Part shown: positions 9,467 to 20,146 of the stretch, in pieces
Layout: every line of letters starts with the position of its first letter
Numbering within the stretch: the first letter of the stretch is position 1
NCBI GenBank assembly: GCA_902555435.1
Contig: CACDRL010000004.1
Span: 1 to 64,000 of the forward strand
Direction of reading: 5' to 3'
Length of the DNA stretch: 64,000 bases
From: an uncultured Pelagibacteraceae bacterium
Lineage (GTDB): Bacteria > Pseudomonadota > Alphaproteobacteria > Pelagibacterales > Pelagibacteraceae
Notes under the pieces: model-generated
Seen by the model: the letters and a program-made list of their open reading frames with translations, nothing else
What the model was told of the DNA's origin: nothing
Database searches by the model: none
Translations under genes and position numbers: made by a program

Positions 9467-10906
9467 ATGGATAAAACATACTTTTTAAATCAATCATCCT
9501 CATTAACATTAGTAATTATTATCAGCTTGATATTTGCTGTGTTAGGAATTTATCATTCTAAAAAATTCCAAGGAATAAGTAATTATTTAACTGCAAATAG
9601 AAACATTGAACTATTTTCACTAACAACCAGTCTTGTTGCATCTGCTTTAGGAGCTTGGATTTTATTTGGTCCTGTTGCTGCTGCTACATGGGGAGGGATA
9701 GGTGCTGTTATTGGTTATGCACTTGGAACAGCTTTTCCGATGATTTTCTTAATTTATTTTGGAAGAAAAATTAGATTAGAGTTTCCAAAAGGCTCATCAC
9801 TAATTGAGTTTATGAGAAAAAAATTTGGAAAAAGTTTATTTAAACTGATCTTATTGATGACTATATTTTATATGTTTATTTTTCTCTGTGCAGAAGTTAC
9901 AGCTGTTGCAGTTTTAATTAATTATTTATCGGGTACAGATCTTTGGATTACTGCATTGATAGTACTTTTAGCTACTTTATCTTATACGCTTTATGGAGGT
10001 CTAAGAGCTTCTATTTTTACTGATAATATTCAAATGATAGTAATTGGATTTCTCTTGTTAATTCTAATTTTAATAATTAGTTCATCAACAGGTGATAATT
10101 TTTCATTTGCTTTAATTAAAGAAAAAAATCCACAGCTATTAAGTTCATCTTATATTCCAAGTTATACAGCTGGATTAACTTTTTTTATTGCAGTTGCAGC
10201 CACAAATTTATTTCACCAAGGGAATTGGCAAAGGGTTTATGCTGCCAAAGATTATGAAACTTTAAAATCAGCATTGATCATTTCTTTTTTTATCATTATC
10301 CCAATAGTTTTTTTAATGGGCTTTATTGGAATGGTGTCATTCTCTATTGATCCATCAGCAAGAGCTGATTTAGGTTTTTTTACCCTGTTATTAAAAGAAC
10401 AAACTGAAATGCTATCCTTATTTATTATTATTCTTGGTTTAGCTTTAACAATTTCAACAGTTGATACATTGGTTAATGCAATATCAAGTTTGTTTGTTGT
10501 TGATGGTAAAGCGACTTTTAATTTTGACAAAAAAACAAATTATTTAAAAATTTCAAAATACTTTATTGTATTTTTATCATTGATTGCATTTGGTGTTGCC
10601 TCAAAAGGATTTGATATTTTATATCTTTTTTTGCTCGCAGATTTATTTTGTTGTGCATTTGTTTTCACTGTCTTTTACAGCTTTTATAACAAGGTAAATG
10701 AAAAAACTGCTTATGTTTCGATAATAATTGGTTTAATTGGTGGATTTTTAATGTTTCCTTATCCAGATTTTTCTAAAAGTTTATTAGTTGGTGTATTGAT
10801 GTCTAAAGATTTTTTTTCGCCTTTTGTGGCTCATTCTTTATTATTTTTGTCATTTATTGTTGCAACTTTTTTACCAGCGATAATTTTGAAATTGAAAAAA
10901 AATTAA
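9467..10906 (+). CDS. thiV: Sodium:solute symporter (SSS family), putative thiamin-precursor (HMP) transporter
   Basis: Multi-TM SSS protein directly under a TPP riboswitch; matches the SAR11 thiV arrangement from established knowledge. Confidence 0.85.
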   Translation: MDKTYFLNQSSSLTLVIIISLIFAVLGIYHSKKFQGISNYLTANRNIELFSLTTSLVASALGAWILFGPVAAATWGGIGAVIGYALGTAFPMIFLIYFGRKIRLEFPKGSSLIEFMRKKFGKSLFKLILLMTIFYMFIFLCAEVTAVAVLINYLSGTDLWITALIVLLATLSYTLYGGLRASIFTDNIQMIVIGFLLLILILIISSSTGDNFSFALIKEKNPQLLSSSYIPSYTAGLTFFIAVAATNLFHQGNWQRVYAAKDYETLKSALIISFFIIIPIVFLMGFIGMVSFSIDPSARADLGFFTLLLKEQTEMLSLFIIILGLALTISTVDTLVNAISSLFVVDGKATFNFDKKTNYLKISKYFIVFLSLIAFGVASKGFDILYLFLLADLFCCAFVFTVFYSFYNKVNEKTAYVSIIIGLIGGFLMFPYPDFSKSLLVGVLMSKDFFSPFVAHSLLFLSFIVATFLPAIILKLKKN

Positions 10907-10907
10907 T

Positions 10908-11276
10908 TTAGATCACAGATTTTAAAGCATCGTAAATAAGTTCTTTGGTTGTCTCACCAATGCTTCTGTAAACTTCTTTATTGTCTTTAAAAATTAAAAG
11001 TGTTGTTTGATATTGAACATTAAAAAATTTAGCAATTTCTTTATTAGTTACATCAAATTTAAAGTATTCAATATTATCAAAATCATTTTTTGCTTTATCA
11101 AGAACTTTCATTTGGCTGCCACAAGACGTACAATATTTAACCCAAGAACTAACCACTACCACTTTTCCATCTGACAAAGCTTTATCAAACAACTCTTTAG
11201 TGTAAGTTGTTTCTTTAGCCAACCCTTTACTGGTGAATGCTAGCAAAAAACAGATAAATATAAAAATTTTTCTCAT
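10908..11276 (-). CDS. Thioredoxin-fold protein, secreted
   Basis: Signal peptide, SSWVKYCTSCGSQMK with CxxC active site. Confidence 0.8.
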   Translation of the reverse strand: MRKIFIFICFLLAFTSKGLAKETTYTKELFDKALSDGKVVVVSSWVKYCTSCGSQMKVLDKAKNDFDNIEYFKFDVTNKEIAKFFNVQYQTTLLIFKDNKEVYRSIGETTKELIYDALKSVI

Positions 11277-11344
11277 TTTAAGTAAATTTAAATAAATTTT
11301 AAATTATTGTAATGCAATAAATTGTCTCTATATATGCCTAATCC

Positions 11345-12280
11345 ATGTCAAATGATCAAATAAGCATAAATAATCTATCAAAAATTTATGACAATGGTTT
11401 TGAGGCCTTAAAGAAAATTAACCTTAATATAAAAAAGGGTGAAATTTTTGCAATGCTTGGACCAAATGGTGCAGGCAAAACTACATTAATCAGTGTCATT
11501 TGTGGAATTGTCAGATCATCTTCTGGAAAGGTTACCGTAGATAATTTTGATATTATTGATGATTATAGAGAAACAAGATCGAGAATTGGATTAGTTCCAC
11601 AAGAGTTAACCTTAGAACAATTTGAAACAGTATTTAACAATGTTTCTTATTCACGAGGTTTGTATGGAAAAAAACCAGATCCAAAACATATTGAAAAAAT
11701 TTTAAAAGACTTAAGTCTATGGGATAAAAAAGATTTAAGATTAAGACAGTTATCTGGAGGAATGAAGAGACGTGTGTTAATTGCAAAAGCATTGTCTCAT
11801 GAACCATCTATATTATTTTTAGACGAACCAACAGCTGGTGTTGATGTGGAATTACGTCAAGATATGTGGAAGGTAGTTGAAACCTTAAGAAAAACTGGTG
11901 TTACAATTATTCTTACCACTCATTATATTGAAGAGGCTGAAGCAATCGCTGATAGAGTAGGGGTAATCAATCAAGGAGAAATTATTGTTGTTGATGAAAC
12001 TAAAGAACTTTTAAAGAAAATGGGACATAAAAAACTTACTGTAGATCTTCAAGAAGAAATCACTGAAATCCCAAGTAGTTTAGACAAGTACAAACTAGAA
12101 ATTGGAGAAGATAAAAAATCAATTAATTATACTTATAATGTCAGAGCTAAAAGCACTGGAATAACTAACTTGCTACAAGATTTAAAAGATGCAAACTTAA
12201 AATTACAGGATTTAAAAACAGAACAAACTACTTTAGAGAAAATATTTGTGACATTAGTAAAGGAGAATAATGAAGTTTAA
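11345..12280 (+). CDS. ABC-2 type transporter ATP-binding protein
   Basis: Walker [30 protein letters not shown]. Confidence 0.93.
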   Translation: MSNDQISINNLSKIYDNGFEALKKINLNIKKGEIFAMLGPNGAGKTTLISVICGIVRSSSGKVTVDNFDIIDDYRETRSRIGLVPQELTLEQFETVFNNVSYSRGLYGKKPDPKHIEKILKDLSLWDKKDLRLRQLSGGMKRRVLIAKALSHEPSILFLDEPTAGVDVELRQDMWKVVETLRKTGVTIILTTHYIEEAEAIADRVGVINQGEIIVVDETKELLKKMGHKKLTVDLQEEITEIPSSLDKYKLEIGEDKKSINYTYNVRAKSTGITNLLQDLKDANLKLQDLKTEQTTLEKIFVTLVKENNEV

Positions 12281-13037
12281 TTATTACGCATTTAGATCGA
12301 TGTACTTGCATGAAATGGATCGATTTAAGAGAACATTGATGCAATCATTGTTTTCTCCTGTTTTATCCACATCATTATATTTTATTGTTTTTGGATCTGT
12401 AATTGGTGGATACGTAGAAAAAATCGATGGAATTAGTTATGGATCTTTTATAGTTCCCGGTCTTTTGATGTTAACGTTGTTAACTCAATCAATCAGTAAC
12501 ACCTCATTTGGGATATTTTTCCCAAAATTTAATGGAACTATTTATGAAATTTTAGCAGCACCAATTTCAACTTTTGAAATTGTTTTAGCTTTTGTTGGTG
12601 CTGGAGCTACCAAAACTCTTATTGTTGGATTAGTTATATTTTTAACTTCAACGTTCTTTGTTGAGGTTCAAGTAATGTATCCATTATTAATGATATTTTT
12701 ATTAGTGTTAGTGGCATTTACATTTGCTTTATTTGGTTTTTTAATTGGTTTAATGAGCTCTAATTTTGAGCAGATGTCTATCATTCCAACGTTAGTTATC
12801 ACACCAATGGTATTTTTAGGCGGTAGTTTATATTCTTTAGATATGTTGCCTGAGTTTTGGCAAACAGTTACTTATTTTAACCCAGTTGTATACTTAATAA
12901 ACGGTTTAAGATTTGCCTTTTATGGTGTTTCGGATTTTAATATTTGGGTTAGTATAATTTCTATGGTCGTTTTCTTAATTTCTTGTGTAACAGTTGTAAC
13001 GGTATTACTAAAAAAAGGATATAATATAAAGTCTTAG
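12270..13037 (+). CDS. ABC-2 type transporter permease
   Basis: ABC2 membrane domain, overlaps ATPase gene. Confidence 0.9.
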   Translation: MKFNYYAFRSMYLHEMDRFKRTLMQSLFSPVLSTSLYFIVFGSVIGGYVEKIDGISYGSFIVPGLLMLTLLTQSISNTSFGIFFPKFNGTIYEILAAPISTFEIVLAFVGAGATKTLIVGLVIFLTSTFFVEVQVMYPLLMIFLLVLVAFTFALFGFLIGLMSSNFEQMSIIPTLVITPMVFLGGSLYSLDMLPEFWQTVTYFNPVVYLINGLRFAFYGVSDFNIWVSIISMVVFLISCVTVVTVLLKKGYNIKS

Positions 13038-14173
13038 CTACTAGCTATTTTCTTTTTTGGATCGTAAAAAGGTTTTTCTACAATTGTAGCTGAATATTTT
13101 CCTTCATGAGTTTTAACATCTAATTGATTTCCCAACTCTGAATAATTGATTTTAATCATTGCAAGTGCAATATTTTTTTTCAATCTAGGAGAATATACAG
13201 CAGAAGTTACTTTACCAATTGTTTTGCCATCTTTTTCAATAGGCCAAAAAGTTGTGTTAGGTCCTGATAATGGATTACAATCAATGATAAGACCAACTTG
13301 TTTTCTTTTAATTCCTTCTTGTTTTATTTTTTTTAGTGCTTCTTTACCTATAAAATTTATATCAGTATCTAAATTAACCAATCGATCAAAACCTAATTCA
13401 AATGGGTTTGTATGTATATCTGCATCTGCGTGATAAGAAAGCATACCGCCTTCAATTCTTCTAATTGAAGATGTGTGGCCTGGTTCAATTCCATGTTCTT
13501 TACCAGCTTCCATTATTTTTTCATAAAGCTCATTTCCTCTTGAACCATCTCTTAAAAATATTTCATAACCAAGTTCACTTGACCAACCAGTTCTTGAAAC
13601 AATTAATGGAATTCCATCAAGCTCATACTCTCTAAGCCAATAATATTTAAGTTCTCTAATGTCTTCACCAAATAGTTTGACCATTATTTCCTGCGAGGTA
13701 GGGCCTTGTAATTGTAAGGGAGAAACATCCGGTTCAGATATTTTAACATCTAATCCTGAATTAACTGCAACACCTTGTGCCCATAACAAAACATCACTAT
13801 CAGCTAAAGATAACCAAAAATGATTTTCAGCTAGTCTTAATAAAACAGGATCATTTAAGATGCCACCATCATTATTTACAATTAAAACGTATTTACATTG
13901 TCTAACAGACAACTTTGAAAGATCTCTTGGAGTCAAAAGTTGAATAAATTTATATGCATCAGGACCAGTAATCTCGACTTGTCTTTCAACCGCAACATCA
14001 CATAAGATTGATTTTTTAATAAGATTCCAAAAGTTTTGTTCAGGATTTCCAAAATCTCTTGGAATATACATGTGGTTATAGACTGAAAACCCTGTCGCTC
14101 CCCATTTTACGGTAGCATCGAAATATGGAGATTTCCTAATTTGTGTTCCAAAACCAAAGTTTTTACGCGACAT
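13034..14173 (-). CDS. dmdA: Dimethylsulfoniopropionate demethylase
   Basis: GcvT-fold protein; sequence (SPYFDATVKWGATGFSVYNHMYIPRDFGNPEQNFWNL) recognised as SAR11-type DmdA. Confidence 0.9.
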   Translation of the reverse strand: MSRKNFGFGTQIRKSPYFDATVKWGATGFSVYNHMYIPRDFGNPEQNFWNLIKKSILCDVAVERQVEITGPDAYKFIQLLTPRDLSKLSVRQCKYVLIVNNDGGILNDPVLLRLAENHFWLSLADSDVLLWAQGVAVNSGLDVKISEPDVSPLQLQGPTSQEIMVKLFGEDIRELKYYWLREYELDGIPLIVSRTGWSSELGYEIFLRDGSRGNELYEKIMEAGKEHGIEPGHTSSIRRIEGGMLSYHADADIHTNPFELGFDRLVNLDTDINFIGKEALKKIKQEGIKRKQVGLIIDCNPLSGPNTTFWPIEKDGKTIGKVTSAVYSPRLKKNIALAMIKINYSELGNQLDVKTHEGKYSATIVEKPFYDPKKKIASS

Positions 14174-14252
14174 CTGTGACCATTAACAGTCTTAATATTA
14201 TTTACAAATAGAATATTCACACTATTAATCTTTAATTTATAAACTCACTTGT

Positions 14253-14417
14253 ATGATTAAATATTTAATACCAGCTATAATTGTTTTTCTGATTGTATTA
14301 TTTTGGGAAAAAATAACTGATTTTGTTGAGAAAAAGTTCAATATTAAGCTTAATTATATAGTTGTTAGTTCCATAGTTGCTGCAATAGCAATTGTCCTTT
14401 TGCTTCTAAATTACTAA
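14253..14417 (+). CDS. Small membrane protein, 54 aa
   Basis: ORF not in supplied track: MIKYLIPAIIVFLIVLFWEKITDFVEKKFNIKLNYIVVSSIVAAIAIVLLLLNY; two hydrophobic segments; followed closely by the next CDS. Confidence 0.6.
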   Translation: MIKYLIPAIIVFLIVLFWEKITDFVEKKFNIKLNYIVVSSIVAAIAIVLLLLNY

Positions 14418-14422
14418 GAATT

Positions 14423-14692
14423 ATGAACAGTGTTGATCTTATAAACTATGAACTAGAAGAGACTGACGGTGTTTTTACTTATAAAAATGAAAATACAACG
14501 TTAGGATTTGTAAGATTTAATAAAAAAGCTGAAGTTGAATATATTTTTGTTAATCCAATTTTTAGAAAAAAAGGAATAGCAACGAAATTATTACAGTTAG
14601 TTAAAGAAAAAACAGGTAAAAAAATAATTCTTCAAGAACCAATTAGTCCTCTAGGGTCAAAACTATTAAATTCATTGAATAAATGGAAATAA
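14423..14692 (+). CDS. Small GNAT-type N-acetyltransferase
   Basis: VNPIFRKKGIATKLLQLVKE acetyl-CoA motif. Confidence 0.75.
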   Translation: MNSVDLINYELEETDGVFTYKNENTTLGFVRFNKKAEVEYIFVNPIFRKKGIATKLLQLVKEKTGKKIILQEPISPLGSKLLNSLNKWK

Positions 14693-15429
14693 ACTTATTA
14701 TTTTTTTTCACAGTTGTACCAGCAATAATGTTATATGGTATTGCAAAATCTGGCTTAGGTGGATCGATGACTCTAATATCTGTTCCATTAATGACTATTG
14801 TAATGCCTTTGAACCAAGCATTGGGAATAATTTTACCAATTTTAATATTCTCAGATTTTATAGCTGTTTATAAATATAGAAAAGAATATGACTTAGGAAC
14901 TTTAAAATTAATGGTTCCATTTGCTGCTGTTGGAATATTAATTGCATCTTTCACATTCACATATTTTTCTGAAGATTTATTAAAATTTGTGATTGGTTTA
15001 ATGGGATTTATTTTTACAGGTCATTATTTCTTTTTTAAAAAAGATAAAGAAGCCAAATCGCAAAAAAATTCTATCAAAGGAGGGATTTGTTCTGTTATAG
15101 CTGGATTTACAAGTTTCTGTGTCCATGCAGGAGGAACACCTGTAAGCGTTTATATGCTTCCTTTAAGGATGCAGAAAGAAATTTATGTGGGAACAAGAAT
15201 TATTTTCTTTACTTTTGTTAATCTAATAAAGCTTCCTCTATACGTTAATCTTTCAATGACAAATTTAGTGACCTTTAAACAATCAGTATTTTTATTTCCA
15301 CTTGCTTTTCTAGGCATATTAATCGGTTATCGATTAATTAAACTTATAAGTGAAAAATTATTTTATAATATTTTGTATACTTTAATTTTTATAAGTAGTT
15401 CTAAACTTTTATATGATTATTTAATATGA
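14683..15429 (+). CDS. TauE/SafE family sulfite exporter/transporter
   Basis: KSGLGGSMTLISVPLMT, GGTPVSVYMLP; multi-TM. Confidence 0.85.
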   Translation: MEINLLFFFTVVPAIMLYGIAKSGLGGSMTLISVPLMTIVMPLNQALGIILPILIFSDFIAVYKYRKEYDLGTLKLMVPFAAVGILIASFTFTYFSEDLLKFVIGLMGFIFTGHYFFFKKDKEAKSQKNSIKGGICSVIAGFTSFCVHAGGTPVSVYMLPLRMQKEIYVGTRIIFFTFVNLIKLPLYVNLSMTNLVTFKQSVFLFPLAFLGILIGYRLIKLISEKLFYNILYTLIFISSSKLLYDYLI

Positions 15430-15980
15430 AAAATAAATTTAATCCTAGAATAAAAGCAAGAATAAGAAAAAATAAACAAGTTCTTAATAAAAAGATAGAT
15501 AATTTTTTCGGTTGGATAAAAGGTGCTAAACTTGTTGAGCTTAAAGAATGTAATGTAGAAGAAGATCCAGTTCGTCCAGAATTAGATAATAAATTTAGGA
15601 CAGGATTTGGAAGAAAAATTTATGGAGTTGAGTATCAAGGTGAAATTCATGCTGTTATGTGTTTTGCTTACACAAACGAAATTCCCAAAAGTGTCGATGA
15701 ACTTGAAAAATTAAGTACTGATGCTTTTTTACAAAGTGCAATGAGAGATCAAAAAGGCGGACAAATCGCTATTGCTTATACTGTATGGTCAAAGAAAAAA
15801 GGTGGAGGAAAGTTAATTGTTAAAGAAGTGTTTAAAAAGATTAAAAAATCCAATCATTTAAACAGATTAGTCACACTTTCACCTTTAACAGAAATGGCAA
15901 AAAATTTTCATGAAAGAAATGGAGCAAAATTAGTTCAAATTAATGAAACAACTCAAAATTTTGAATATAAAGTCATTTAA
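15426..15980 (+). CDS. Hypothetical protein, GNAT-like fold suspected
   Basis: GGGKLIVKEVFKKI and FHERNGAKLVQ resemble acetyltransferase segments. Confidence 0.5.
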   Translation: MKNKFNPRIKARIRKNKQVLNKKIDNFFGWIKGAKLVELKECNVEEDPVRPELDNKFRTGFGRKIYGVEYQGEIHAVMCFAYTNEIPKSVDELEKLSTDAFLQSAMRDQKGGQIAIAYTVWSKKKGGGKLIVKEVFKKIKKSNHLNRLVTLSPLTEMAKNFHERNGAKLVQINETTQNFEYKVI

Positions 15981-15982
15981 CC

Positions 15983-16549
15983 ATGAAGTTAAAAAAACAA
16001 TTAATTCTTCTATTTTGTACTTTCTTTGTTTTACCGTATTCTATTGTAATGGCTAATGAAGAAGCAAAGTATGAAGTGGTTGATAAAAATGAAATTTATG
16101 AGATTAGAAAGTATTCTGATCGTTTAGCAGTTGAGACTTCTAGAGCTGGCATAGATAGTAATTTTAGAAAATTATTTAATTATATTTCTGGAAGAAATGA
16201 TGTTCAAGAAAAGATAGCAATGACTACTCCGGTCACTCAAGTAGAAAAAAATGGCAATATGACTATGCAGTTTTATTTACCTTCAAAGTTTAATTCAGAT
16301 AATGTACCTAATCCAAGTAGAGAAGATGTAAGGATAGTAAATATTGAAGGAGGATATTATGCTGTGCTTAGATATTCAGGTCGAGCTTCTGATGGAAATT
16401 TCATAAAACATAAAGAAATTTTAGAAAAAGAATTAAAAAAAAATAAAATTTCAATTATAAGCCCACCCATTAGAGCTACATATGATAGTCCTTTTACTCT
16501 TCCAATGAATAGAAGGAACGAAGCAATGTATAAAGTAGAGTATAATTAA
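15983..16549 (+). CDS. SOUL heme-binding family protein
   Basis: KYEVVDKNEIYEIRKYSDRLAVET, KIAMTTPVTQ typical of SOUL/HEBP. Confidence 0.88.
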   Translation: MKLKKQLILLFCTFFVLPYSIVMANEEAKYEVVDKNEIYEIRKYSDRLAVETSRAGIDSNFRKLFNYISGRNDVQEKIAMTTPVTQVEKNGNMTMQFYLPSKFNSDNVPNPSREDVRIVNIEGGYYAVLRYSGRASDGNFIKHKEILEKELKKNKISIISPPIRATYDSPFTLPMNRRNEAMYKVEYN

Positions 16550-16962
16550 TGAAGTCAAAATATAAAGCAATGGTGTTATCATGCATGGATCCAAGATTTC
16601 AACATTTAGTTTATAATCATTTAAAGAAAAAAAAATTAACTGGAAAGTATAGTGCTTTTACAATTGCTGGTGCTGCAGTAGGCGTCACACATAGCAAATT
16701 TAAAAAATGGCATAATACTTTTTATGACAATCTTGCAACTTCCATTCAACTTCACAAAATAGAAAAGCTGATTGTTATTAATCATAAAGATTGTGGTGCT
16801 GCAAAAATTGCTAATGGAAAAAAAAATTTTACACCTGTTAATGAAAAAAAAATACACCAAGATTCATTTAATAAGCTTAAAAAAGAAATTAAAAAAAGAT
16901 TTCCAAATCTAAAAGTAGAATTAAATGTAATTGCTTTAGATAGTAAAATTACAAAATTCTAA
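16549..16962 (+). CDS. Small beta-carbonic-anhydrase-like protein
   Basis: LSCMDPRFQ and INHKDCGA retain Cys-Asp-Arg and His-x-x-Cys zinc-site motifs. Confidence 0.65.
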   Translation: MKSKYKAMVLSCMDPRFQHLVYNHLKKKKLTGKYSAFTIAGAAVGVTHSKFKKWHNTFYDNLATSIQLHKIEKLIVINHKDCGAAKIANGKKNFTPVNEKKIHQDSFNKLKKEIKKRFPNLKVELNVIALDSKITKF

Positions 16963-19497
16963 TTATTGATTTCTAATCAAAGGATAAACTTTTGGATTTA
17001 AATATTTTAGGTTTGTTAACATGATCAATAACAAGGTAACAAATCCAATTGAGAAACCTAAATAGATTAAAACTTTAAAATCAAACATCCACACAAGTTC
17101 AAAGATATTTTCCATAATAAATTTTGAACCAATTATCGCAAAGAATATTGCAATTAGTATGACTGATTTAAAGATAATGATGAATTCAATTAACGATGAG
17201 AGAATTATTTCTTTTTTCGAAAAACCTAGAATTTTAAATACTAAGTTTTGGTACTCTTTAACCTTACCTTGAACCATAATTGCACTAGAAATAACAATTA
17301 AACCAATCACAATAGTTACAGCTGATATCAAAGTAACAGCAATGAATACTTTGTTTAGAACAGCTGTTACTTTTGTTAGATAATCAGAAATTTTGATCAT
17401 TGATAAGCTAGGCATAACTTCTAGCATTTCAGTTTCATCAAATTTATCAGAATTAAATTTTGCTGTTGCTAAATATTCATGAGGAATATTTTGAGCAAAT
17501 TGAGGATTAAATAGCATTGCAAAGTTAATACTTAAATCTCGATAATCAACTTCTCTAAAATTAACTACTTCGCCATCAATTTCTCTTCCATAAATATTTA
17601 AAGTGAAAATATCTCCCAATTGAATATTAAAATCTTTTGCAACTTTAACATCTAAAGATATTTGAAGTTGATTAGGTTTATTTAAATCCCACCATTCTCC
17701 AGCAACTAATGGATTATCTTCAGGAACATTTTCAGCCCATGAAGATCTTCTCTCACTGCCAATTACCCAATAACTATCATTATCAGGTTTAATATAAGTA
17801 TTTGGATTGATACCATTAATTTTTGCAATCCCAGATGAAATCATAGGAACAACTTCAATGTCTGCATTTGGATCCATTTTTAACATACTCTCCTCAAACT
17901 TTTCACGTTCTCCTTTTTGAATGCCCACAAAGAAATAATCAGGTGCAATATCAGGAATTGATTTAGCAATTTCCCTTTGAAAATTTGTTCCAACTAACGC
18001 CAATGTTAAAAGTAAAGTAACTCCTAAACCTAAAGACATAATAGTAATGGGAGTAATACTTTTTGTTTGAGTGATATTTTTAATTGATACTTTTAATGAA
18101 ATATTTGAGCTTGATTTAAATTTTTTAAGAAAAAATATAATTATTCTTGAAAGAAAGAAAAACACAATCAAACAAACAAAAAATGCAGCAAAGTATCCAA
18201 GACTGTAAATTGGTTGCTCGGAGCCAATTGTAAATAATAAAACTAAAATAGAGAGCAAAATAAAACTTAAAACAACAGATTTTTTGGAATAATAAAATTG
18301 TAAGTTTTGAAAAACGTTTCTAAATAAATTAGAAGCTTTTACTTGGTCAATTGAACTTATTGTTGGGATAGAAAATATTACAAGTACCAATAAACCTACT
18401 AAAAATATTTTAATAAAATTAACTATAGAAAATACTGGATAAACATTTAATCCAAGTCCATCTGATAAGTATTTATCAGCGATAGGTACTATTAAAAAAC
18501 TAGAGCCATAAGAAACAACAGTAATTACAAATAATAAAATTAGCAATTGAAGATAATAAAGTGTCTTTATATTTCCTGAGTAAAATCCAACTGCTTTTCT
18601 AACTGCAATTGACATGTTGTTTTGATTAATGAATGAAAGGAGAGTATTCGCAATTCCAATTCCAGCAATTAACATCGCACTTATTGAAACAAGAGATAAA
18701 AATTGAGAAAAATTATTTATTATTCTCTTTATTCCACTTGCTGAATTTTCAGGATAACGAAGCTTTACTTTTTGATCATCTTTAAAAATATTTTCAATTC
18801 TTTGTTCTAATTCTTCAGAGTTATCTCCTTCATTAAATTTAACTTTGTATTCATAATTTAAAAAGCTTCCAATACCATTTAGTTTTAATATCTCTAATGT
18901 TTGTTTTCCAGCAAGTGCCCAATCACCAAAAGCAACAAATCCACTTACATCAGGAACTGATTTTATAATTCCAATAACTGTAAAGTTTTGGTCTTGAACT
19001 TTAACTTGTTCGTTAAGTTTTATGTTCAGTGTCTTTGATAAACTCTCATTAATTAAAATAGTGTTTGGTTCTTTTTGCATTCGCTCATAAGCACCTTCGG
19101 GTTCAAAAACTACTTCACCATATAACGGGTATTTTTCATCAACAGTTTTAATTCTTGTAAATAAAGATTTGTTTTTCTCTCTTCCAGTTGTTGAAAGCAT
19201 GGTACTGAACTCAATCATTTGAGATACAGTTGCAAATTTTTTTACCTGATCAACTAATTCTAGATTTCCTTGGTTACGATTGTAATCAATTTCTAAATCA
19301 CCACCTAAAAGTGCTTTAGCATTATCGTTTAGTTCCTTTTTAAGACTATCTTCAATTGTTAAAATAGCACTTAATATAAAGAGGCTAATAAATAGCGTAA
19401 CAATGATACTTGAGATTTTGTGATAATTTCTGCTTAAATCCATTAAAGCATATTTAAAAATCAAACTAAATTCAGATCGATTATTTAATTTTTCCAT
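16963..19497 (-). CDS. ABC transporter permease, FtsX/YbbP-like
   Basis: 844 aa with repeated FtsX-like TM domains; coupled to ATPase gene. Confidence 0.88.
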   Translation of the reverse strand: MEKLNNRSEFSLIFKYALMDLSRNYHKISSIIVTLFISLFILSAILTIEDSLKKELNDNAKALLGGDLEIDYNRNQGNLELVDQVKKFATVSQMIEFSTMLSTTGREKNKSLFTRIKTVDEKYPLYGEVVFEPEGAYERMQKEPNTILINESLSKTLNIKLNEQVKVQDQNFTVIGIIKSVPDVSGFVAFGDWALAGKQTLEILKLNGIGSFLNYEYKVKFNEGDNSEELEQRIENIFKDDQKVKLRYPENSASGIKRIINNFSQFLSLVSISAMLIAGIGIANTLLSFINQNNMSIAVRKAVGFYSGNIKTLYYLQLLILLFVITVVSYGSSFLIVPIADKYLSDGLGLNVYPVFSIVNFIKIFLVGLLVLVIFSIPTISSIDQVKASNLFRNVFQNLQFYYSKKSVVLSFILLSILVLLFTIGSEQPIYSLGYFAAFFVCLIVFFFLSRIIIFFLKKFKSSSNISLKVSIKNITQTKSITPITIMSLGLGVTLLLTLALVGTNFQREIAKSIPDIAPDYFFVGIQKGEREKFEESMLKMDPNADIEVVPMISSGIAKINGINPNTYIKPDNDSYWVIGSERRSSWAENVPEDNPLVAGEWWDLNKPNQLQISLDVKVAKDFNIQLGDIFTLNIYGREIDGEVVNFREVDYRDLSINFAMLFNPQFAQNIPHEYLATAKFNSDKFDETEMLEVMPSLSMIKISDYLTKVTAVLNKVFIAVTLISAVTIVIGLIVISSAIMVQGKVKEYQNLVFKILGFSKKEIILSSLIEFIIIFKSVILIAIFFAIIGSKFIMENIFELVWMFDFKVLIYLGFSIGFVTLLLIMLTNLKYLNPKVYPLIRNQ

Positions 19498-20146
19498 CTT
19501 TTATTTTAATTTTTCTTTTTGCCTTATTAGCTAGTTTTGGATCGTGCGTTACCATGATTAAGGAAGATCCTTCCTCTTTTACATATTTAAATAAAATATC
19601 TGAAATCATTAATGAGTTTTCAGTATCTAAGTTTCCAGTGGGCTCATCAGCTAAAATTAATTCAGGTTTCATTGCTATAGCTCTTGCAATAGCAACTCTT
19701 TGTTGTTCACCACCTGATAACTGACTAGGTAAATTATTAAATCGGTGCTTTAAACCAAATCTATCTAATAAACTTTTTGCTTCACCCTCAGGATTTTTAA
19801 AATTATTTAATTCTAGTGTTAAGGCAACATTTTCTACTGCTGTGTAATTTGGAATTAAGTAGAAGGATTGAAATATAATTCCAATATTCTTCTTTCTAAT
19901 TTCTGAAACCTCATCTTCATTTAAACTAGTTATTTCTTGATCTTGAAAAAAAATTTTACCAGAGGTTGGTTTTTCTAGTCCTCCCACCAGCATGATTAAA
20001 CTGGTTTTACCAGATCCGCTTTCACCAATGACAGAAACTGTCTCCTTTTTCTTAATGGTAAGATCAATATTCTTTAAAACACTAATACTTTCTTTGCCAG
20101 TTTGGTATTTGAGATTTATTTTTTTTAATTTAAGAAGTGCACTCAT
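19481..20146 (-). CDS. ABC transporter ATP-binding protein (YbbA/LolD-like)
   Basis: GESGSGKTS, LSGGEQQRVAIARA, LILADEPTGNLD; likely start MSALLKLKK at 20146. Confidence 0.9.
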   Translation of the reverse strand: MSALLKLKKINLKYQTGKESISVLKNIDLTIKKKETVSVIGESGSGKTSLIMLVGGLEKPTSGKIFFQDQEITSLNEDEVSEIRKKNIGIIFQSFYLIPNYTAVENVALTLELNNFKNPEGEAKSLLDRFGLKHRFNNLPSQLSGGEQQRVAIARAIAMKPELILADEPTGNLDTENSLMISDILFKYVKEEGSSLIMVTHDPKLANKAKRKIKIKDGKIK

